64,000 nucleotides of DNA from Paenibacillus lacisoli (GCF_030580655.1 NZ_JAUQTB010000002.1:62001-126000), one strand, 5' to 3'. Shown: positions 17,243 through 26,889, counted from the first letter of the stretch. Notes: generated from the sequence alone by a model not told the origin. A program made the numbers and translations.

Positions 17243-18724
17243 TTACTGTCCTCCTGTAGCTAACGTCATAATATTCTCTTGTGTTGCCTCTTCACGTGTC
17301 AGCTCGCCGGCAATCCGGCCTTCATGCACGACAACGATCCTGTCACTCATCCCCAATACCTCGGGCAGCTCCGACGATACCATAATAATGGCAACCCCCC
17401 GCTCGGTCAGCTCGTTCATGAGCTGGTAGATTTCCCGCTTGGCACCCACGTCTACGCCGCGTGTAGGCTCATCGAGAATAAGCAGGCTCGGACCGATCCC
17501 TACCCATTTGGCGATAACCACTTTCTGTTGGTTGCCGCCTGACAGATTACCTGCCGCTGTTTCCGCGGACTGGGTTTTGATCTGCAGTCTCTTGATCAGC
17601 GTATCGACAAAGTCTTTTTCCTTTGCACCAGAGATAAAACCCTTATTCGAAAAGCTGAACAAATTGGTTAAAGCCATATTCTCACGAATGGAGAAATCCA
17701 GAATCAATCCTTCATCCTTGCGGTCCTCGGTAATAAAACCGATGCCATGCTTGACCGCATCCACCGGTTTCCGAATCCGTACCGGATGCCCCTTCATGAT
17801 AACTTCTCCGCCGTCCAGCGGATCAAGTCCGAACAGGGAGCGCATCATTTCCGTCCGACCGGAGCCCATCAAGCCCGAGAAGCCGACAATTTCCCCTTCA
17901 TGCACATCAAAGTTCACATTCTCGAACCAGCCTTGACGGGTCAGCCCCTTCACTTCCAGCACCTTGCGGCCCGGGGAAGGGTGTCTGGACGGATAACGCT
18001 CGGTCAGCTCACGGCCGACCATTTTGCGGACCACTTCATCAAAGTTGGTCTCTGGAATGTCTTTCGTATCGACCGTCCGGCCATCCCGCATGATGGTAAT
18101 CCGGTCACAGATCGCGAAAATCTCCTCCATCCGGTGCGAAATATAGACAATAGAGACACCCTCTTTTTTCAGGGCGCGAATAACCTCGAACAGCTTCTGG
18201 ATTTCCCGCTCCGTCAGAGCTGCCGTAGGTTCATCCATGACGATTACTCTTGCCCGGGTCATCAGTGCCTTAGCAATTTCAATCATCTGCTGCTGTCCAA
18301 CCGAGCAGGCACCGGCTTCGCTGAGCAGTGGAAGTGAAACAGACAGACGGTCCAGCTGCTCCTGTGCTAACGCTTTCATTTCCTTGGTGCTGAGCCAGCC
18401 GAATTTGTTCGTCATCTCCTTGCCAATGAACAGGTTGTCCAGAACGGTCATTTCCGGCCAAATATTAAGCTCTTGATGGATGAAAGCGATACCGCTGCGC
18501 TCCGCTTCTTTGGGATTCGCAAAATATGTTTCCTTCCCATCGATCATAATGATGCCTTCATCTCTCGCATGCAGTCCGATCAGAATGTTCATCAGCGTAG
18601 ATTTCCCTGCCCCGTTCTCACCCATCAGGGCATGAACCTCTCCTTCACGCAGATCAAAGTCTACGCCGGACAAGACACGGTTTGTGCCAAAGGATTTGTG
18701 GATATTATTCATCTGGATATTCAT
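17243..18724 (-). CDS. rbsA: Ribose ABC transporter ATP-binding protein RbsA
   Basis: A 493-residue tandem ABC ATPase. The first domain has Walker [10 protein letters not shown], a C-loop region [14 protein letters not shown] and Walker [12 protein letters not shown]; the second has a degenerate Walker A ([12 protein letters not shown]), [14 protein letters not shown] and [14 protein letters not shown]. The asymmetric Walker A is normal for sugar ABC proteins of the RbsA/MglA group. It powers ribose import through RbsC. It follows rbsD by 18 bases. Confidence 0.95.
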   Translation of the reverse strand: MNIQMNNIHKSFGTNRVLSGVDFDLREGEVHALMGENGAGKSTLMNILIGLHARDEGIIMIDGKETYFANPKEAERSGIAFIHQELNIWPEMTVLDNLFIGKEMTNKFGWLSTKEMKALAQEQLDRLSVSLPLLSEAGACSVGQQQMIEIAKALMTRARVIVMDEPTAALTEREIQKLFEVIRALKKEGVSIVYISHRMEEIFAICDRITIMRDGRTVDTKDIPETNFDEVVRKMVGRELTERYPSRHPSPGRKVLEVKGLTRQGWFENVNFDVHEGEIVGFSGLMGSGRTEMMRSLFGLDPLDGGEVIMKGHPVRIRKPVDAVKHGIGFITEDRKDEGLILDFSIRENMALTNLFSFSNKGFISGAKEKDFVDTLIKRLQIKTQSAETAAGNLSGGNQQKVVIAKWVGIGPSLLILDEPTRGVDVGAKREIYQLMNELTERGVAIIMVSSELPEVLGMSDRIVVVHEGRIAGELTREEATQENIMTLATGGQ

Positions 18725-18742
18725 GCTGTCTTCTCCTCCTCT

Positions 18743-19141
18743 TTAGCCGAAATGAACGCCGGCCTGCAAAATGCAGTTGGCATATGGTTTGGCCTCACCC
18801 GTACGGATCACGACCTTGGCCGACCGGGTCTTCTGCTTGAAGTCCTCATGCGCACAGGCTTCAATCGTACAACCGCTGAAGGTTGTCCGGATATCGTCCA
18901 GAGCTTCCGGATTGTCACATTCCATTTCACTCGCAATAGTAATCTTCTCCACCACCATGTCTGCAGCAAGCTCGGCCAGCACTTCTTTGAAGCTGGGTAC
19001 ACCGAGCTTCAGTGCCAGGTCGATTTTGGTAACGCCTTCAGGAACCGGGAGACCGACATCGGACACGACAATCGTGTCCGTATGCCCGAGATCTGCCAGC
19101 ACCTTTGATATATGACTGTTCAAGATGCCATTTTTCTTCAT
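18743..19141 (-). CDS. rbsD: D-ribose pyranase RbsD
   Basis: A 132-residue RbsD/FucU-type mutarotase that interconverts beta-pyranose and beta-furanose ribose so that RbsK can act. The catalytic histidine lies in NSHISKVLADLGHTD; other conserved parts are DVGLPVP, EMECDNPEAL and IRTGEAKPYANCILQAGV, the C-terminal nucleotide-like end typical of RbsD. The ATG at 19141 is one base after the rbsK stop. An in-frame extension upstream would overlap rbsK and has no family similarity. Confidence 0.95.
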   Translation of the reverse strand: MKKNGILNSHISKVLADLGHTDTIVVSDVGLPVPEGVTKIDLALKLGVPSFKEVLAELAADMVVEKITIASEMECDNPEALDDIRTTFSGCTIEACAHEDFKQKTRSAKVVIRTGEAKPYANCILQAGVHFG

Positions 19142-19142
19142 T

Positions 19143-20021
19143 TTACAGCTGCGCCTCCACTTCCTGGCGGGAAGGCATTCCACCCTGCGCACCAAATTTT
19201 GTGACTGATATCGAGGCAGCCCGGTTTGCAAATCTGACGCTGTCCTGCAGCGTTTTGCCCTCAGCAAGCGCAACAGCGAAAGCAGCGTTAAACGTGTCCC
19301 CGGCTCCAGTCGTATCCACAGCCTCTACCTTGTAGGTAGGAACTACGATCTCCTGCTCGCCATTATAATATCGAACGCCGTTACTGCCTTCTGTCACGAA
19401 CAGTTTGTTCGGATATTGGCGGAGCGCTTCCTGCGGACTTAATCCTTCAAAGATAATGGAAGCCTCATGCTCGTTGGGCGTAATATAAGCCGCATTCTCA
19501 ATGACTTGGGCTGGAATCGGACGGGCAGGCGCAGGATTGAGCAGAAGCTTGACATTATATTGTGCGCAAAGCTCACTGACATGGACCACCGTCTCTTCCG
19601 GGATTTCCTGCTGGATCATCACGATATCTGCCGTCTGGATCACCTGGGCAGCACGGTCAATATAAGCCGGTGTCACTTCGTCGTTGGCCGCCTTAACAAC
19701 AACAATGCTGTTGTCGCCTTCAGCCAATACGATATGAGCAGTACCGCTTTCCATACCTGTAACCGGTTCCACATGACTTACAGAAACTCCGTTTTGCTTG
19801 AAGTTGGTTATGATTTGCTCTCCGAAGTGATCGTCTCCCACTCGGCCGATCATCGTAACTTCAGCTCCCAGACGGGCAGCCGCCACAGCCTGGTTGGCTC
19901 CTTTACCACCGGGTACTGTCTTGAAGCTCTCTCCGAGCACTGTTTCTCCTGCTCCTGGACGTTTGGCCGATGTAACGACCAGATCCATGGAGCTGCTTCC
20001 AATCACACAAATTTTAGCCAT
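19143..20021 (-). CDS. rbsK: Ribokinase RbsK
   Basis: A 292-residue PfkB-family sugar kinase that phosphorylates ribose at O5. Signature regions are the N-terminal VIGSSSMDLVV, the substrate glycine motif PGGKGANQAVAAARLG, and the catalytic DTTGAGDTFNAAFAVAL with the base aspartate in GAGD. The ATG at 20021 overlaps the rbsR stop by eight bases. Order and overlaps match the Bacillus subtilis ribose operon. Confidence 0.96.
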   Translation of the reverse strand: MAKICVIGSSSMDLVVTSAKRPGAGETVLGESFKTVPGGKGANQAVAAARLGAEVTMIGRVGDDHFGEQIITNFKQNGVSVSHVEPVTGMESGTAHIVLAEGDNSIVVVKAANDEVTPAYIDRAAQVIQTADIVMIQQEIPEETVVHVSELCAQYNVKLLLNPAPARPIPAQVIENAAYITPNEHEASIIFEGLSPQEALRQYPNKLFVTEGSNGVRYYNGEQEIVVPTYKVEAVDTTGAGDTFNAAFAVALAEGKTLQDSVRFANRAASISVTKFGAQGGMPSRQEVEAQL

Positions 20022-21003
20022 GTTCTCTCACCTTTCTGGTTGTGTCCCGTTCAATGAACTGGACAGGCATCTGAATATTTCTCTCCGGCGGCTCTTGCTG
20101 CTCAATCAGCTGAATCAGCAGATTTCCGGCAGCTCTCCCCATCTCATAAGCAGGCTGATGAACGGTGGATAACGATGGGGACAACAGCCGGCTGAGCGGG
20201 ATATCGTCAAATCCCACAATCTGCAGATCGTCCGGTACTTTACGGCCAAGCCGGTGTGCCTCCTGCAGCACGGCCATCGCGACAATATCATTACTGGCAA
20301 CGACCCCGTCGGTCTCAGGAAAACGATTGAATAATTCCGCAGCCCAGTATTCTGCTTCATGGAAGGAGAAGGAGTTGGTCTGCAGTGTCTCATACAAGAC
20401 TCCTGACTCAGCCAGAAACTGTGCCGCCCCCTCAAACCGGTCCTGAGCCGGCCGGATATGCTCCGGTCCGCGCATAATGGTAATGCTGCGGCTTCCGCAT
20501 CTCACCAGCGCCTGCGCCGCAAGCCGCCCCCCTTCGCGTCCATCCGCATAGACGGCTGGACTATCATTGGAAGTACGGTCCAGAAACACAACCGGCATCT
20601 TCAGCTTCTGGTAGGCATCTGCTTCCGCATCCATTGTGGAGGAGATGACGCCGACGACATTATTTTGTACAAAGGTCTGCATATATTCGAGCTCTTTACT
20701 ACGATTCTCATCACTGTTACCGAAGATCAGCCGGAAATCATTCTCCTGCATAATATCTTCGACCCCTCTTGCCAGCTGTGGAAAGTAGGGGTTCGCGATG
20801 TCCGGCAGCAGCAATCCAATAAGTCTTGATTTCTTCTTATAAAGCGATCGTGCGACCTCATTGGGTGTATAGTTCAACGTCTGGACAGCGGCTTCCACCT
20901 TGCGGCGCGTATCTTCATGTACATATCCGGTCTCATTAATGACCCTGGACACGGTAGCGACAGATACTCCGGCCAAACGGGCTACTTCCTTGATTGTGAC
21001 CAT
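20014..21003 (-). CDS. rbsR: LacI-family ribose operon repressor RbsR
   Basis: A 329-residue LacI-family regulator. The N-terminal helix-turn-helix TIKEVARLAGVSVATVSRVI and hinge TPNEVARSL precede a sugar-binding core (IGLLLPDIANPYFPQL, NNVVGVISS, VVASNDIVAMAVL, VGFDDIPLSRLLSPSLSTV). It is first in the operon and probably represses it without ribose. ATG at 21003 has GAGGTG seven bases upstream. The palindrome TGTAACCGGTTACA just upstream is a candidate binding site for it, for CcpA, or both. Confidence 0.93.
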   Translation of the reverse strand: MVTIKEVARLAGVSVATVSRVINETGYVHEDTRRKVEAAVQTLNYTPNEVARSLYKKKSRLIGLLLPDIANPYFPQLARGVEDIMQENDFRLIFGNSDENRSKELEYMQTFVQNNVVGVISSTMDAEADAYQKLKMPVVFLDRTSNDSPAVYADGREGGRLAAQALVRCGSRSITIMRGPEHIRPAQDRFEGAAQFLAESGVLYETLQTNSFSFHEAEYWAAELFNRFPETDGVVASNDIVAMAVLQEAHRLGRKVPDDLQIVGFDDIPLSRLLSPSLSTVHQPAYEMGRAAGNLLIQLIEQQEPPERNIQMPVQFIERDTTRKVREHG

Positions 21004-21035
21004 AAACCTTCACCTCTTATGCTATAACCCGTTTC

Positions 21036-21049
21036 TGTAACCGGTTACA
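21036..21049. promoter_or_regulatory. cre-like/LacI-family operator upstream of rbsR
   Basis: TGTAACCGGTTACA is a perfect 14-bp palindrome and matches every position of the CcpA cre consensus TGWNANCGNTNWCA. It lies 33-46 bases before the rbsR start. LacI-family regulators such as RbsR recognise similar central-CG palindromes, so either or both proteins may bind. Confidence 0.75.
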
Positions 21050-21162
21050 CATTGAAGATATCACATGAGATAGATCTTTGCAACCTTTTCTATCTCTTAG
21101 GTACTTGGAAATTTTTACATGAAAAACTCCCTATCCCTATCTTAAACCAGACACCTTACGAT

Positions 21163-21191
21163 TTGACGACAGAAACCGAATTGTCTATGAT
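21163..21191 (+). promoter_or_regulatory. SigA-type promoter of the DUF423 gene
   Basis: TTGACG (21163-21168) and TATGAT (21186-21191) are separated by 17 bases, a near-consensus vegetative promoter 23 bases upstream of the start codon. Confidence 0.8.
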
Positions 21192-21213
21192 CCGAATGGA
21201 GGTGTTACAACCA

Positions 21214-21579
21214 ATGACTACGCTGCTTCTGCTTGGCAGTATCGCTATGCTGCTGGCTGTCGCTATCGGTGCTTTTGGAGCCCATGCCCTGCGTCACCGG
21301 TTGAAGCCGGACATGATGAAGGTATACGAGACCGGTGTGCAATATCAGCTGGCTCATGGCCTCGGACTGCTCGTTCTCGGTTCTGCCGCTGATCGCCTGG
21401 CGGATTCCTCACTGGTATTAACCGCAGGCTGGCTGCTCTTCGCCGGCATCGTGCTGTTCTCGGGCAGTCTGTATGTACTCAGTCTCTCCGGCATTCGAAA
21501 ACTTGGAGCCATCACGCCCATAGGCGGTCTCGCTTTCCTAGCCGGCTGGATTGTATTCATGGCAGCTGTTCTGCAATAG
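21214..21579 (+). CDS. DUF423-family membrane protein (YwdK-like)
   Basis: A 121-residue integral membrane protein with four predicted helices. It has DUF423 features: an N-terminal helix ending GAFGAHALRHRL, the central YETGVQYQLAHGLGLL, and a C-terminal AITPIGGLAFLAGW. Its function is unknown. ATG at 21214 has GGAGGTG nine bases upstream and a good promoter further up; an in-frame extension to 21052 lies upstream of that promoter and is not used. Single-gene unit, convergent with the LLM oxidoreductase and sharing its terminator. Confidence 0.88.
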   Translation: MTTLLLLGSIAMLLAVAIGAFGAHALRHRLKPDMMKVYETGVQYQLAHGLGLLVLGSAADRLADSSLVLTAGWLLFAGIVLFSGSLYVLSLSGIRKLGAITPIGGLAFLAGWIVFMAAVLQ

Positions 21580-21588
21580 CAGAGCAAA

Positions 21589-21630
21589 AAGGGCTAATCC
21601 CGGCTGATTGCAGCCTGCAGATTAGCCCTT
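21589..21630. terminator. Bidirectional intrinsic terminator
   Basis: AAGGGCTAATC (21589-21599) and GATTAGCCCTT (21620-21630) pair perfectly over 11 bp. The T tract is best on the minus strand (CCCTTTTTGC), serving the LLM gene; it also lies just after the DUF423 stop. Confidence 0.85.
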
Positions 21631-21650
21631 CCTTATGCTATAAGTCATTT

Positions 21651-22685
21651 CTAACGGATACTGCCAAGCCCTGAGAGAATCTCATAAGATCTTAATCTAG
21701 CCGGGTGATCGTAAATCATAGAAGTGATCATCAGCTCATCCGCCTGGGTATCCTCGATAAACTGTTCCAGTTGGGCTTTCACTTTCTGAGGACCGCCCTT
21801 GATCGTCGACTTGAGCTGCTTATGAACAACCGCCTTCTCATACTCGTTCCACTTGCCCTCCATCACGGCTGGCGGCTGCACCTTGCCGACCTGACCGCGA
21901 ATCATGTTCAGAAACTGCTGCTCGAGACTTGTGCCAAGCCAGTCAGCTTCTTCATCTGTGTCGGCGGCGATCGCGTTAACGCCAACCAGCGCGTAAGGCT
22001 GCTGCAGGAATGCAGAAGGCTGGAACTCATTCCGGTATGCCTTCAGGGCACGCTCCATATAATCCGGTGAAAAATGTCCCGCAAAGCCGAATGGCAAACC
22101 AAGCCTGGCTGCCAGCTTCGCACTGAAATCACTCGATCCGAGCAGCCAGACCGGTATGTCCAGACCCTCACCCGGTACCGCCCTCAGCGGGGCATGATAG
22201 GATGTGGCCGAAGCATCAAAGAACTTCATCAGCTCAGCCAGCAGCTCGGGAAAATCCTCTCCGCTGTTCAGGTCTCTGCGCAGCGCCATCGTCGTGCGCC
22301 GGTCACTCCCGGGCGCTCGTCCCAGTCCAAGATCAATCCGTCCGGGATACAACGATTCCAGGGTACCAAACTGTTCTGCGATGACAAGCGGAGCGTGATT
22401 CGGCAGCATAATCCCCCCCGAACCCACCCGGATCTGCTTTGTCCCTCCGGCAAGGTAGCCGATGACAACCGATGTCGCGGAACTGGCTATACCCGGCATA
22501 TTGTGATGCTCAGCTACCCAGTAGCGGTGATACCCCCAAGTTTCGGCATGTTGTGCAAGGTCCAGGCTGTTACGCAGCGCGTCTGATGCAGCGGCGCCCT
22601 CGACAATTGGAGACAAATCAAGAATCGATAATGGTATATTTCCCAGTGTGCGGGGTCGTTCGTTAAATATAAATGACGGATTCAT
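21651..22685 (-). CDS. LLM-class (luciferase-like) flavin-dependent oxidoreductase
   Basis: A 344-residue member of the bacterial luciferase-like monooxygenase group of the single-chain YwcH/YhbW type. Features are the N-terminal [59 protein letters not shown] and [15 protein letters not shown], the last two forming the flavin site. The substrate is unknown. The start at 22685 has AGGAGGAG nine bases upstream. It follows mnmH on the same strand by 68 bases with no terminator between, so partial co-transcription is possible. Confidence 0.9.
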   Translation of the reverse strand: MNPSFIFNERPRTLGNIPLSILDLSPIVEGAAASDALRNSLDLAQHAETWGYHRYWVAEHHNMPGIASSATSVVIGYLAGGTKQIRVGSGGIMLPNHAPLVIAEQFGTLESLYPGRIDLGLGRAPGSDRRTTMALRRDLNSGEDFPELLAELMKFFDASATSYHAPLRAVPGEGLDIPVWLLGSSDFSAKLAARLGLPFGFAGHFSPDYMERALKAYRNEFQPSAFLQQPYALVGVNAIAADTDEEADWLGTSLEQQFLNMIRGQVGKVQPPAVMEGKWNEYEKAVVHKQLKSTIKGGPQKVKAQLEQFIEDTQADELMITSMIYDHPARLRSYEILSGLGSIR

Positions 22686-22753
22686 GCAGTAGTCTCCTCC
22701 TGTCCGTTACGAATGTCTGATATAGCTGATATTTACCCGTCCGGGAAGCTTGT

Positions 22754-23806
22754 TTAACCTGCCGCTGCAGTGCCGTAGCGTTCAGCCAGCAGCTGTTCGA
22801 TCCGTTCCACAGCCTCCTCCAGGCTGGATGCCTCTATGTTCACAGCTGACTCCAGTTCATATTGTTCCGTACTGTGAGCATACCGGGGATCATAATAGTA
22901 TTCGAGCAGCAGCTCTACCGCACGCCCGTAACGCGCTTCAGACAGACACATTTCAATCTCGTTTGCAACCGGCGTATGAATTCTGGATTTGATCTGGTGA
23001 AAGGCGTGAATACATTCTTCCTGATGCTCTTCCGGGCGATAATCTTCGAGAATGGTCCGGATTCGGCTTTCTAACGGCATCTGCAGAAAAATATGGTATC
23101 CGCTCTCCTTCTTGAACATCAGTGAATCAGGAAGTGCTACTTTTCCAATACGTCTGCTCTCCGCTTCCATCAGCAAATAGCCGGATTCCTTATGGGTCAT
23201 TAGCTCTTCCAGCAGCAGAGAATCAAAGGTTTTCTGATTGTTGGCTTTGAGACCAATTTGTCCAAATATGGAACCCCGATGGCCTGCCAGCCCTTCCAGA
23301 TCCAGGACAGGATATCCTTTCTCCTGCAATTTGCGCAGCAGTGCCGTTTTGCCGCTGCCGGTATTTCCGTGTATGACACAAGCCTCCGGCTCAATCGGCG
23401 CCTCGCCTAAGGTCTGAACAACCCATTGACGATAGGCACGATATCCGCCGGCGAGTCTGTAGGCTGATATGCCCATTAAGGAAAGCACCGTCGCTGTAGT
23501 ACGGCTTCTCATTCCTCCGCGCCAGCAGAATACAGCCTTACGCTGGGGGATAGCCGCAAATTTCTTGATAAATTCAGGCAGCTTGGCTGATACAATCTCG
23601 AGTCCCCGATCTTTTGCCGCCTGCACACTGACCTGCTTATATAAAATACCGATCTCGGCCCGTTCATCGTCTTCAAAAATCGGAATGTTAATACTGCCCG
23701 GAATGGTTGCTTCGGCGTATTCGGATGGAGAACGAACATCAATCATGACGAGGTCTTTGGTCCGATGCTGCTCCGCCCATTCTTCCAGTGTTAAATCCTG
23801 AAACAT
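22754..23806 (-). CDS. mnmH: tRNA 2-selenouridine synthase MnmH/SelU
   Basis: A 350-residue enzyme that replaces sulfur by selenium in the 2-thiouridine of the tRNA wobble position, using selenophosphate. The rhodanese domain (1-125) has the catalytic cysteine C94 in VFCWRGGMRS; the second half is a P-loop domain with GNTGSGKT at 147-154 and DLEGLAGHRGS. It lies 51 bases after selD, which makes its selenium donor. Length and motifs are complete. Confidence 0.94.
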   Translation of the reverse strand: MFQDLTLEEWAEQHRTKDLVMIDVRSPSEYAEATIPGSINIPIFEDDERAEIGILYKQVSVQAAKDRGLEIVSAKLPEFIKKFAAIPQRKAVFCWRGGMRSRTTATVLSLMGISAYRLAGGYRAYRQWVVQTLGEAPIEPEACVIHGNTGSGKTALLRKLQEKGYPVLDLEGLAGHRGSIFGQIGLKANNQKTFDSLLLEELMTHKESGYLLMEAESRRIGKVALPDSLMFKKESGYHIFLQMPLESRIRTILEDYRPEEHQEECIHAFHQIKSRIHTPVANEIEMCLSEARYGRAVELLLEYYYDPRYAHSTEQYELESAVNIEASSLEEAVERIEQLLAERYGTAAAG

Positions 23807-23857
23807 GGTATGGTCTCTCCTTCTGCTTCTTCTCGTTGTCGATCTTAGACTTCCTGC

Positions 23858-24907
23858 TTAGATTACACGGATCCGTCCCGGGTGCTGTTCCGTCACTTCA
23901 CCGATCAGGCTCGCTTCTACTCCGGCTTCATGCATATCCTGCAGCAGCTGGTCGGCTTGTTCTGCTGCAACCGAGATTAAGAGTCCCCCAGAGGTTACGG
24001 CATCACACAGAATCCATCGACCGACCTGATCAAGGGTATCCGGAAAATCGATACTGTCTTCCACATGGGCATAGTTATTGCGTGTGCCGCCAGGGATAAT
24101 TCCCTCATCAGCCAGCTCGCGGGCACGCGGCAGAACAGGGACCTGACGCTCGGTAATCTCGATTCCGAGGCCGCTGCCTTTGGCCATTTCCAGGGCATGA
24201 CCCATCAGCCCGAATCCGGTGACGTCTGTCACAGCGTGCACGTCGTAAGCTTCCATCGTTTCGGCTGCGGTCTTGTTCAATGTCGCCATTACACGAGTTA
24301 CATTGGCAATTTCTTCTTCATTTAGCATACCCCGTTTAATCGAAGTAGTCAGAATACCGACACCGATCGGTTTGGTTAGAATCAGCTTGTCACCGGCTTG
24401 GGCGCTTGCGTTCGCACGCACTTTGTCCGGGTGAACGAGACCGGTAACCGCCAGACCAAACTTGGGCTCCTTATCATCAATAGAGTGACCGCCTACCAGC
24501 GTCGCACCGGCTTCCTTCACTTTATCTGCTGCGCCGCGAAGAATTTCGGTCAGAATGGATTTATCCAGCGTGGCAATCGGAAAAGCGACAATATTCATGA
24601 CCGTCAACGGCTTACCACCCATGGCATAGATATCACTGATGGCATTAGCGGCAGCGATCTGGCCGAAGGCGTACGGATCATCCACAATCGGTGTGAAGAA
24701 ATCCAGCGTCTGTACAAGTGCCAGATCATCGTTAAGCTTGTACACTCCAGCATCATCACTGGTATCAAGACCGACCAGCAGATTGGGATTCGGCTCAGCT
24801 GCCGGCAGTCCGCGCAGAACCTGGGCCAGGTCAGCGGGACCAATTTTACAGCCGCATCCCCCTTTGCTTGATAAGGACGTTAATTTGATGGGTTCAGACA
24901 GGGACAT
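23858..24907 (-). CDS. selD: Selenide, water dikinase SelD
   Basis: A 349-residue enzyme that makes selenophosphate from selenide and ATP. The N-terminal active site reads KGGCGCKIGP, with C18 and K21 matching the cysteine form; it is not a selenocysteine (TGA) version. ATP- and metal-binding stretches DDAGVYKL, QTLDFFTPIVDDPYAFGQIAAANA, GHSIDDKEPKFGLAVTG and TDVTGFGLMGHALEMA follow. Start chosen at ATG 24907, six bases after AGGTGAG; an ATG two codons earlier abuts the ribosome site. Paired with mnmH and no selA/selB in view, its use is likely tRNA selenouridine. Confidence 0.95.
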   Translation of the reverse strand: MSLSEPIKLTSLSSKGGCGCKIGPADLAQVLRGLPAAEPNPNLLVGLDTSDDAGVYKLNDDLALVQTLDFFTPIVDDPYAFGQIAAANAISDIYAMGGKPLTVMNIVAFPIATLDKSILTEILRGAADKVKEAGATLVGGHSIDDKEPKFGLAVTGLVHPDKVRANASAQAGDKLILTKPIGVGILTTSIKRGMLNEEEIANVTRVMATLNKTAAETMEAYDVHAVTDVTGFGLMGHALEMAKGSGLGIEITERQVPVLPRARELADEGIIPGGTRNNYAHVEDSIDFPDTLDQVGRWILCDAVTSGGLLISVAAEQADQLLQDMHEAGVEASLIGEVTEQHPGRIRVI

Positions 24908-25075
24908 TATCATCTCACCTTTCGGGTTATAATTTATTCTGGTAAATGTATGGGTTCAGCAGCATACTGGTATCAAAATCATAGTCGCGTACAACGGCTC
25001 GGTTACTTCATTTACGGAATCACTGTATATTGTCTTCCAAAAAAACAAATTAATCAAGATCACCTATATAAATTA

Positions 25076-25084
25076 TGGTATAAT
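25076..25084 (+). promoter_or_regulatory. Extended -10 promoter element of the permease gene
   Basis: TGGTATAAT is a perfect TGN-TATAAT extended -10, 46 bases before the permease start. No good -35 is present, as is usual for extended -10 promoters. Confidence 0.65.
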
Positions 25085-25130
25085 AGCCCGTGGCCGTGAT
25101 TCGGCTTGAATTTACATCAGGAGGCACAAT

Positions 25131-26189
25131 ATGAACCGATCCATAGATCACCATTCCACCCCGCGGTTTCCCTGGTCCAAGAAGTCACTGCTCCTTGCAT
25201 TTTTGTTTATTATCGTGGCAGTGATCGGATTGTCTTATGTTAAATGGTGGCCTTATTACCACAAGGCCTTTACCGCAGCGGACAAGCACTCCATTGGCGG
25301 ATCCATCCTGGCAGGTGCCAGCTCTGATGGGCCTTCCTGGGCGTCAGCCCTTGATTACGCAGCGGCATACTTTAAATCTGTCTGGAAGGCAGCTGTTTTG
25401 GGCATCCTGCTAGGCTCCCTGATTCAAGTCCTTCTGCCAGCCCAATGGTTATATAAAGTGCTGGGCAAAGCCGGCTTCAAGAGCACACTAATCGGCGGTG
25501 TAGCTTCCCTGCCCGGTATGATGTGTACCTGCTGTGCTGCTCCCGTAGCCGCCGGCATGCGCAAACGCCATGTGTCTATCGGGGCCAGCTTGGCGTTCTG
25601 GCTGGGTAATCCCATCCTGAACCCGGCAACCTTGATCTTCATGACCTTTGTACTGTCCTGGAAGTTCACGCTGCTGCGCGTCGTATTCGGGATCGTATTA
25701 ACCTTTGGTGTCAGCTATCTGGCCAACCGGTTTGCCAGCAAGACCGAGGTTCCTCAAGAGCTGGAACCGCCGGTTGAAGCTCCTGTGCATACCCAACCCT
25801 GGTTCACCCGCTGGATGAGAAGTCTTTTCTCCATGATTATCAGTGTCGTTCCGGCTTATGTGATCGCTGTACTGCTGCTTGGTGCATTCCAGAGCTCCCT
25901 GTTCCCGGTTTGGGTTAACGGTGGTATCGCTGCGATTCTGGTATTTGCGCTCGTGGGGACCCTTTTTGTTATCCCGACAGCTGCAGAAATTCCTATTATT
26001 CAGTCTTTCCTGACACTTGGAATGGGAACCGGACCTGCGGCAGCTTTGCTGCTGACTCTTCCGTCTGTCAGCCTGCCGTCTATTCTTATTCTTGGACGCG
26101 CCTTTCCTAAAAAGGTGCTGCTCTTCGTTTCATTATCTGTAGTGGTTGTCGGCATCGTATCCGGAATCATCGGAAGCTGGGTCCTGTAA
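25131..26189 (+). CDS. ArsP/YraQ-type permease (PF03773-like)
   Basis: A 352-residue membrane protein with eight or so hydrophobic segments. The diagnostic central stretch is GGVASLPGMMCTCCAAPVAAG followed by SLAFWLGNPILNPATL, matching the two-fold repeat permease family that includes YraQ, YcgR and the organoarsenical exporter ArsP. The paired cysteines in CTCC are notable. The substrate cannot be assigned from this sequence. ATG at 25131 follows AGGAGG by six bases. It is divergent from selD and forms its own unit with a strong terminator. Confidence 0.85.
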   Translation: MNRSIDHHSTPRFPWSKKSLLLAFLFIIVAVIGLSYVKWWPYYHKAFTAADKHSIGGSILAGASSDGPSWASALDYAAAYFKSVWKAAVLGILLGSLIQVLLPAQWLYKVLGKAGFKSTLIGGVASLPGMMCTCCAAPVAAGMRKRHVSIGASLAFWLGNPILNPATLIFMTFVLSWKFTLLRVVFGIVLTFGVSYLANRFASKTEVPQELEPPVEAPVHTQPWFTRWMRSLFSMIISVVPAYVIAVLLLGAFQSSLFPVWVNGGIAAILVFALVGTLFVIPTAAEIPIIQSFLTLGMGTGPAAALLLTLPSVSLPSILILGRAFPKKVLLFVSLSVVVVGIVSGIIGSWVL

Positions 26190-26200
26190 TTTGTACTAGA

Positions 26201-26248
26201 AAAGGGTTGTCCACGGTCCTCACAGACATATCGGACAACCCTTTTTTT
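26201..26248 (+). terminator. Intrinsic terminator of the permease gene
   Basis: AAAGGGTTGTCC (26201-26212) pairs with GGACAACCCTTT (26233-26244) over a 20-base loop, followed by a run of T to 26248. Confidence 0.9.
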
Positions 26249-26272
26249 CATACCTCCATCTCATCTTCAAGC

Positions 26273-26725
26273 TTATTTTTTCTCATTGTGCTCCTTCGTT
26301 TTGAAGCCTGATTGAAGGCCCTGCTTCCCGTGGACCGCAGTCTGCTTCATCACCGCAGGAATGCCAAACAGACTTGTCGCACCGGCGGCAGCCGTATGAG
26401 ATGTAATGGATTCCTCCATCACCGGAACGGCTTGACCTACAGCAGCGCTTGAATCCTGCCGATCAGCATGGTCATATTTGACAGCGATCTTATTCAGTTC
26501 CGATGAAACACTATGTAAGGATTGGACGAACGTCTGCATACGATCCTTGGTTTCTATGTACTGCCCGTAAAACTGCTCCTTCGTGACCCCTTCCCATATG
26601 GACTCAAGTTCCAAAAGGCTGCGTTCCAGTCCCTGAATTAATTCACTGCTCTCCCCCTCAGCCTGACTGAACCGGGAGGAAGTCTCCAATAGCTGCTTCG
26701 GCGTGACCAAAATACGCTTGCTCAT
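26273..26725 (-). CDS. WXG100-like protein, candidate type VII secretion substrate
   Basis: A 150-residue protein. Residues 1-90 are helical and amphipathic with W44-E-G46 (SIWEGVTKEQF) at the hairpin position expected of WXG100/ESAT-6 proteins, and Y84-D-H-A-D88 fits the YxxxD/E type VII secretion signal at the end of the second helix. The last ~60 residues form a polar tail of unknown role, longer than the ~100 residues usual for the family. The start at 26725 has GAAGGAG eight bases before it; an in-frame ATG at 26770 lacks one. No EssC, YukD or toxin gene is nearby, so it is an orphan in this window. Confidence 0.65.
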   Translation of the reverse strand: MSKRILVTPKQLLETSSRFSQAEGESSELIQGLERSLLELESIWEGVTKEQFYGQYIETKDRMQTFVQSLHSVSSELNKIAVKYDHADRQDSSAAVGQAVPVMEESITSHTAAAGATSLFGIPAVMKQTAVHGKQGLQSGFKTKEHNEKK

Positions 26726-26859
26726 CTGCTGAACGCTCCTTCTAAGTCCTGATAAGTCCTCATAAATCACTCTTTATTAACCTATTTCTGCTAGGATGTA
26801 ACAATAAGAGATTCCTCTATAATTATCTGTTTTAATTCTAAACGGCTTGCTTCCATTCC

Positions 26860-26889
26860 TTGACCTCTAACACTTTAATAAAGTATTAT
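26860..26889 (+). promoter_or_regulatory. SigA-type promoter of lspA
   Basis: TTGACC (26860-26865) and TATTAT (26884-26889) with an 18-base spacer, 37 bases before the lspA start. Confidence 0.6.
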
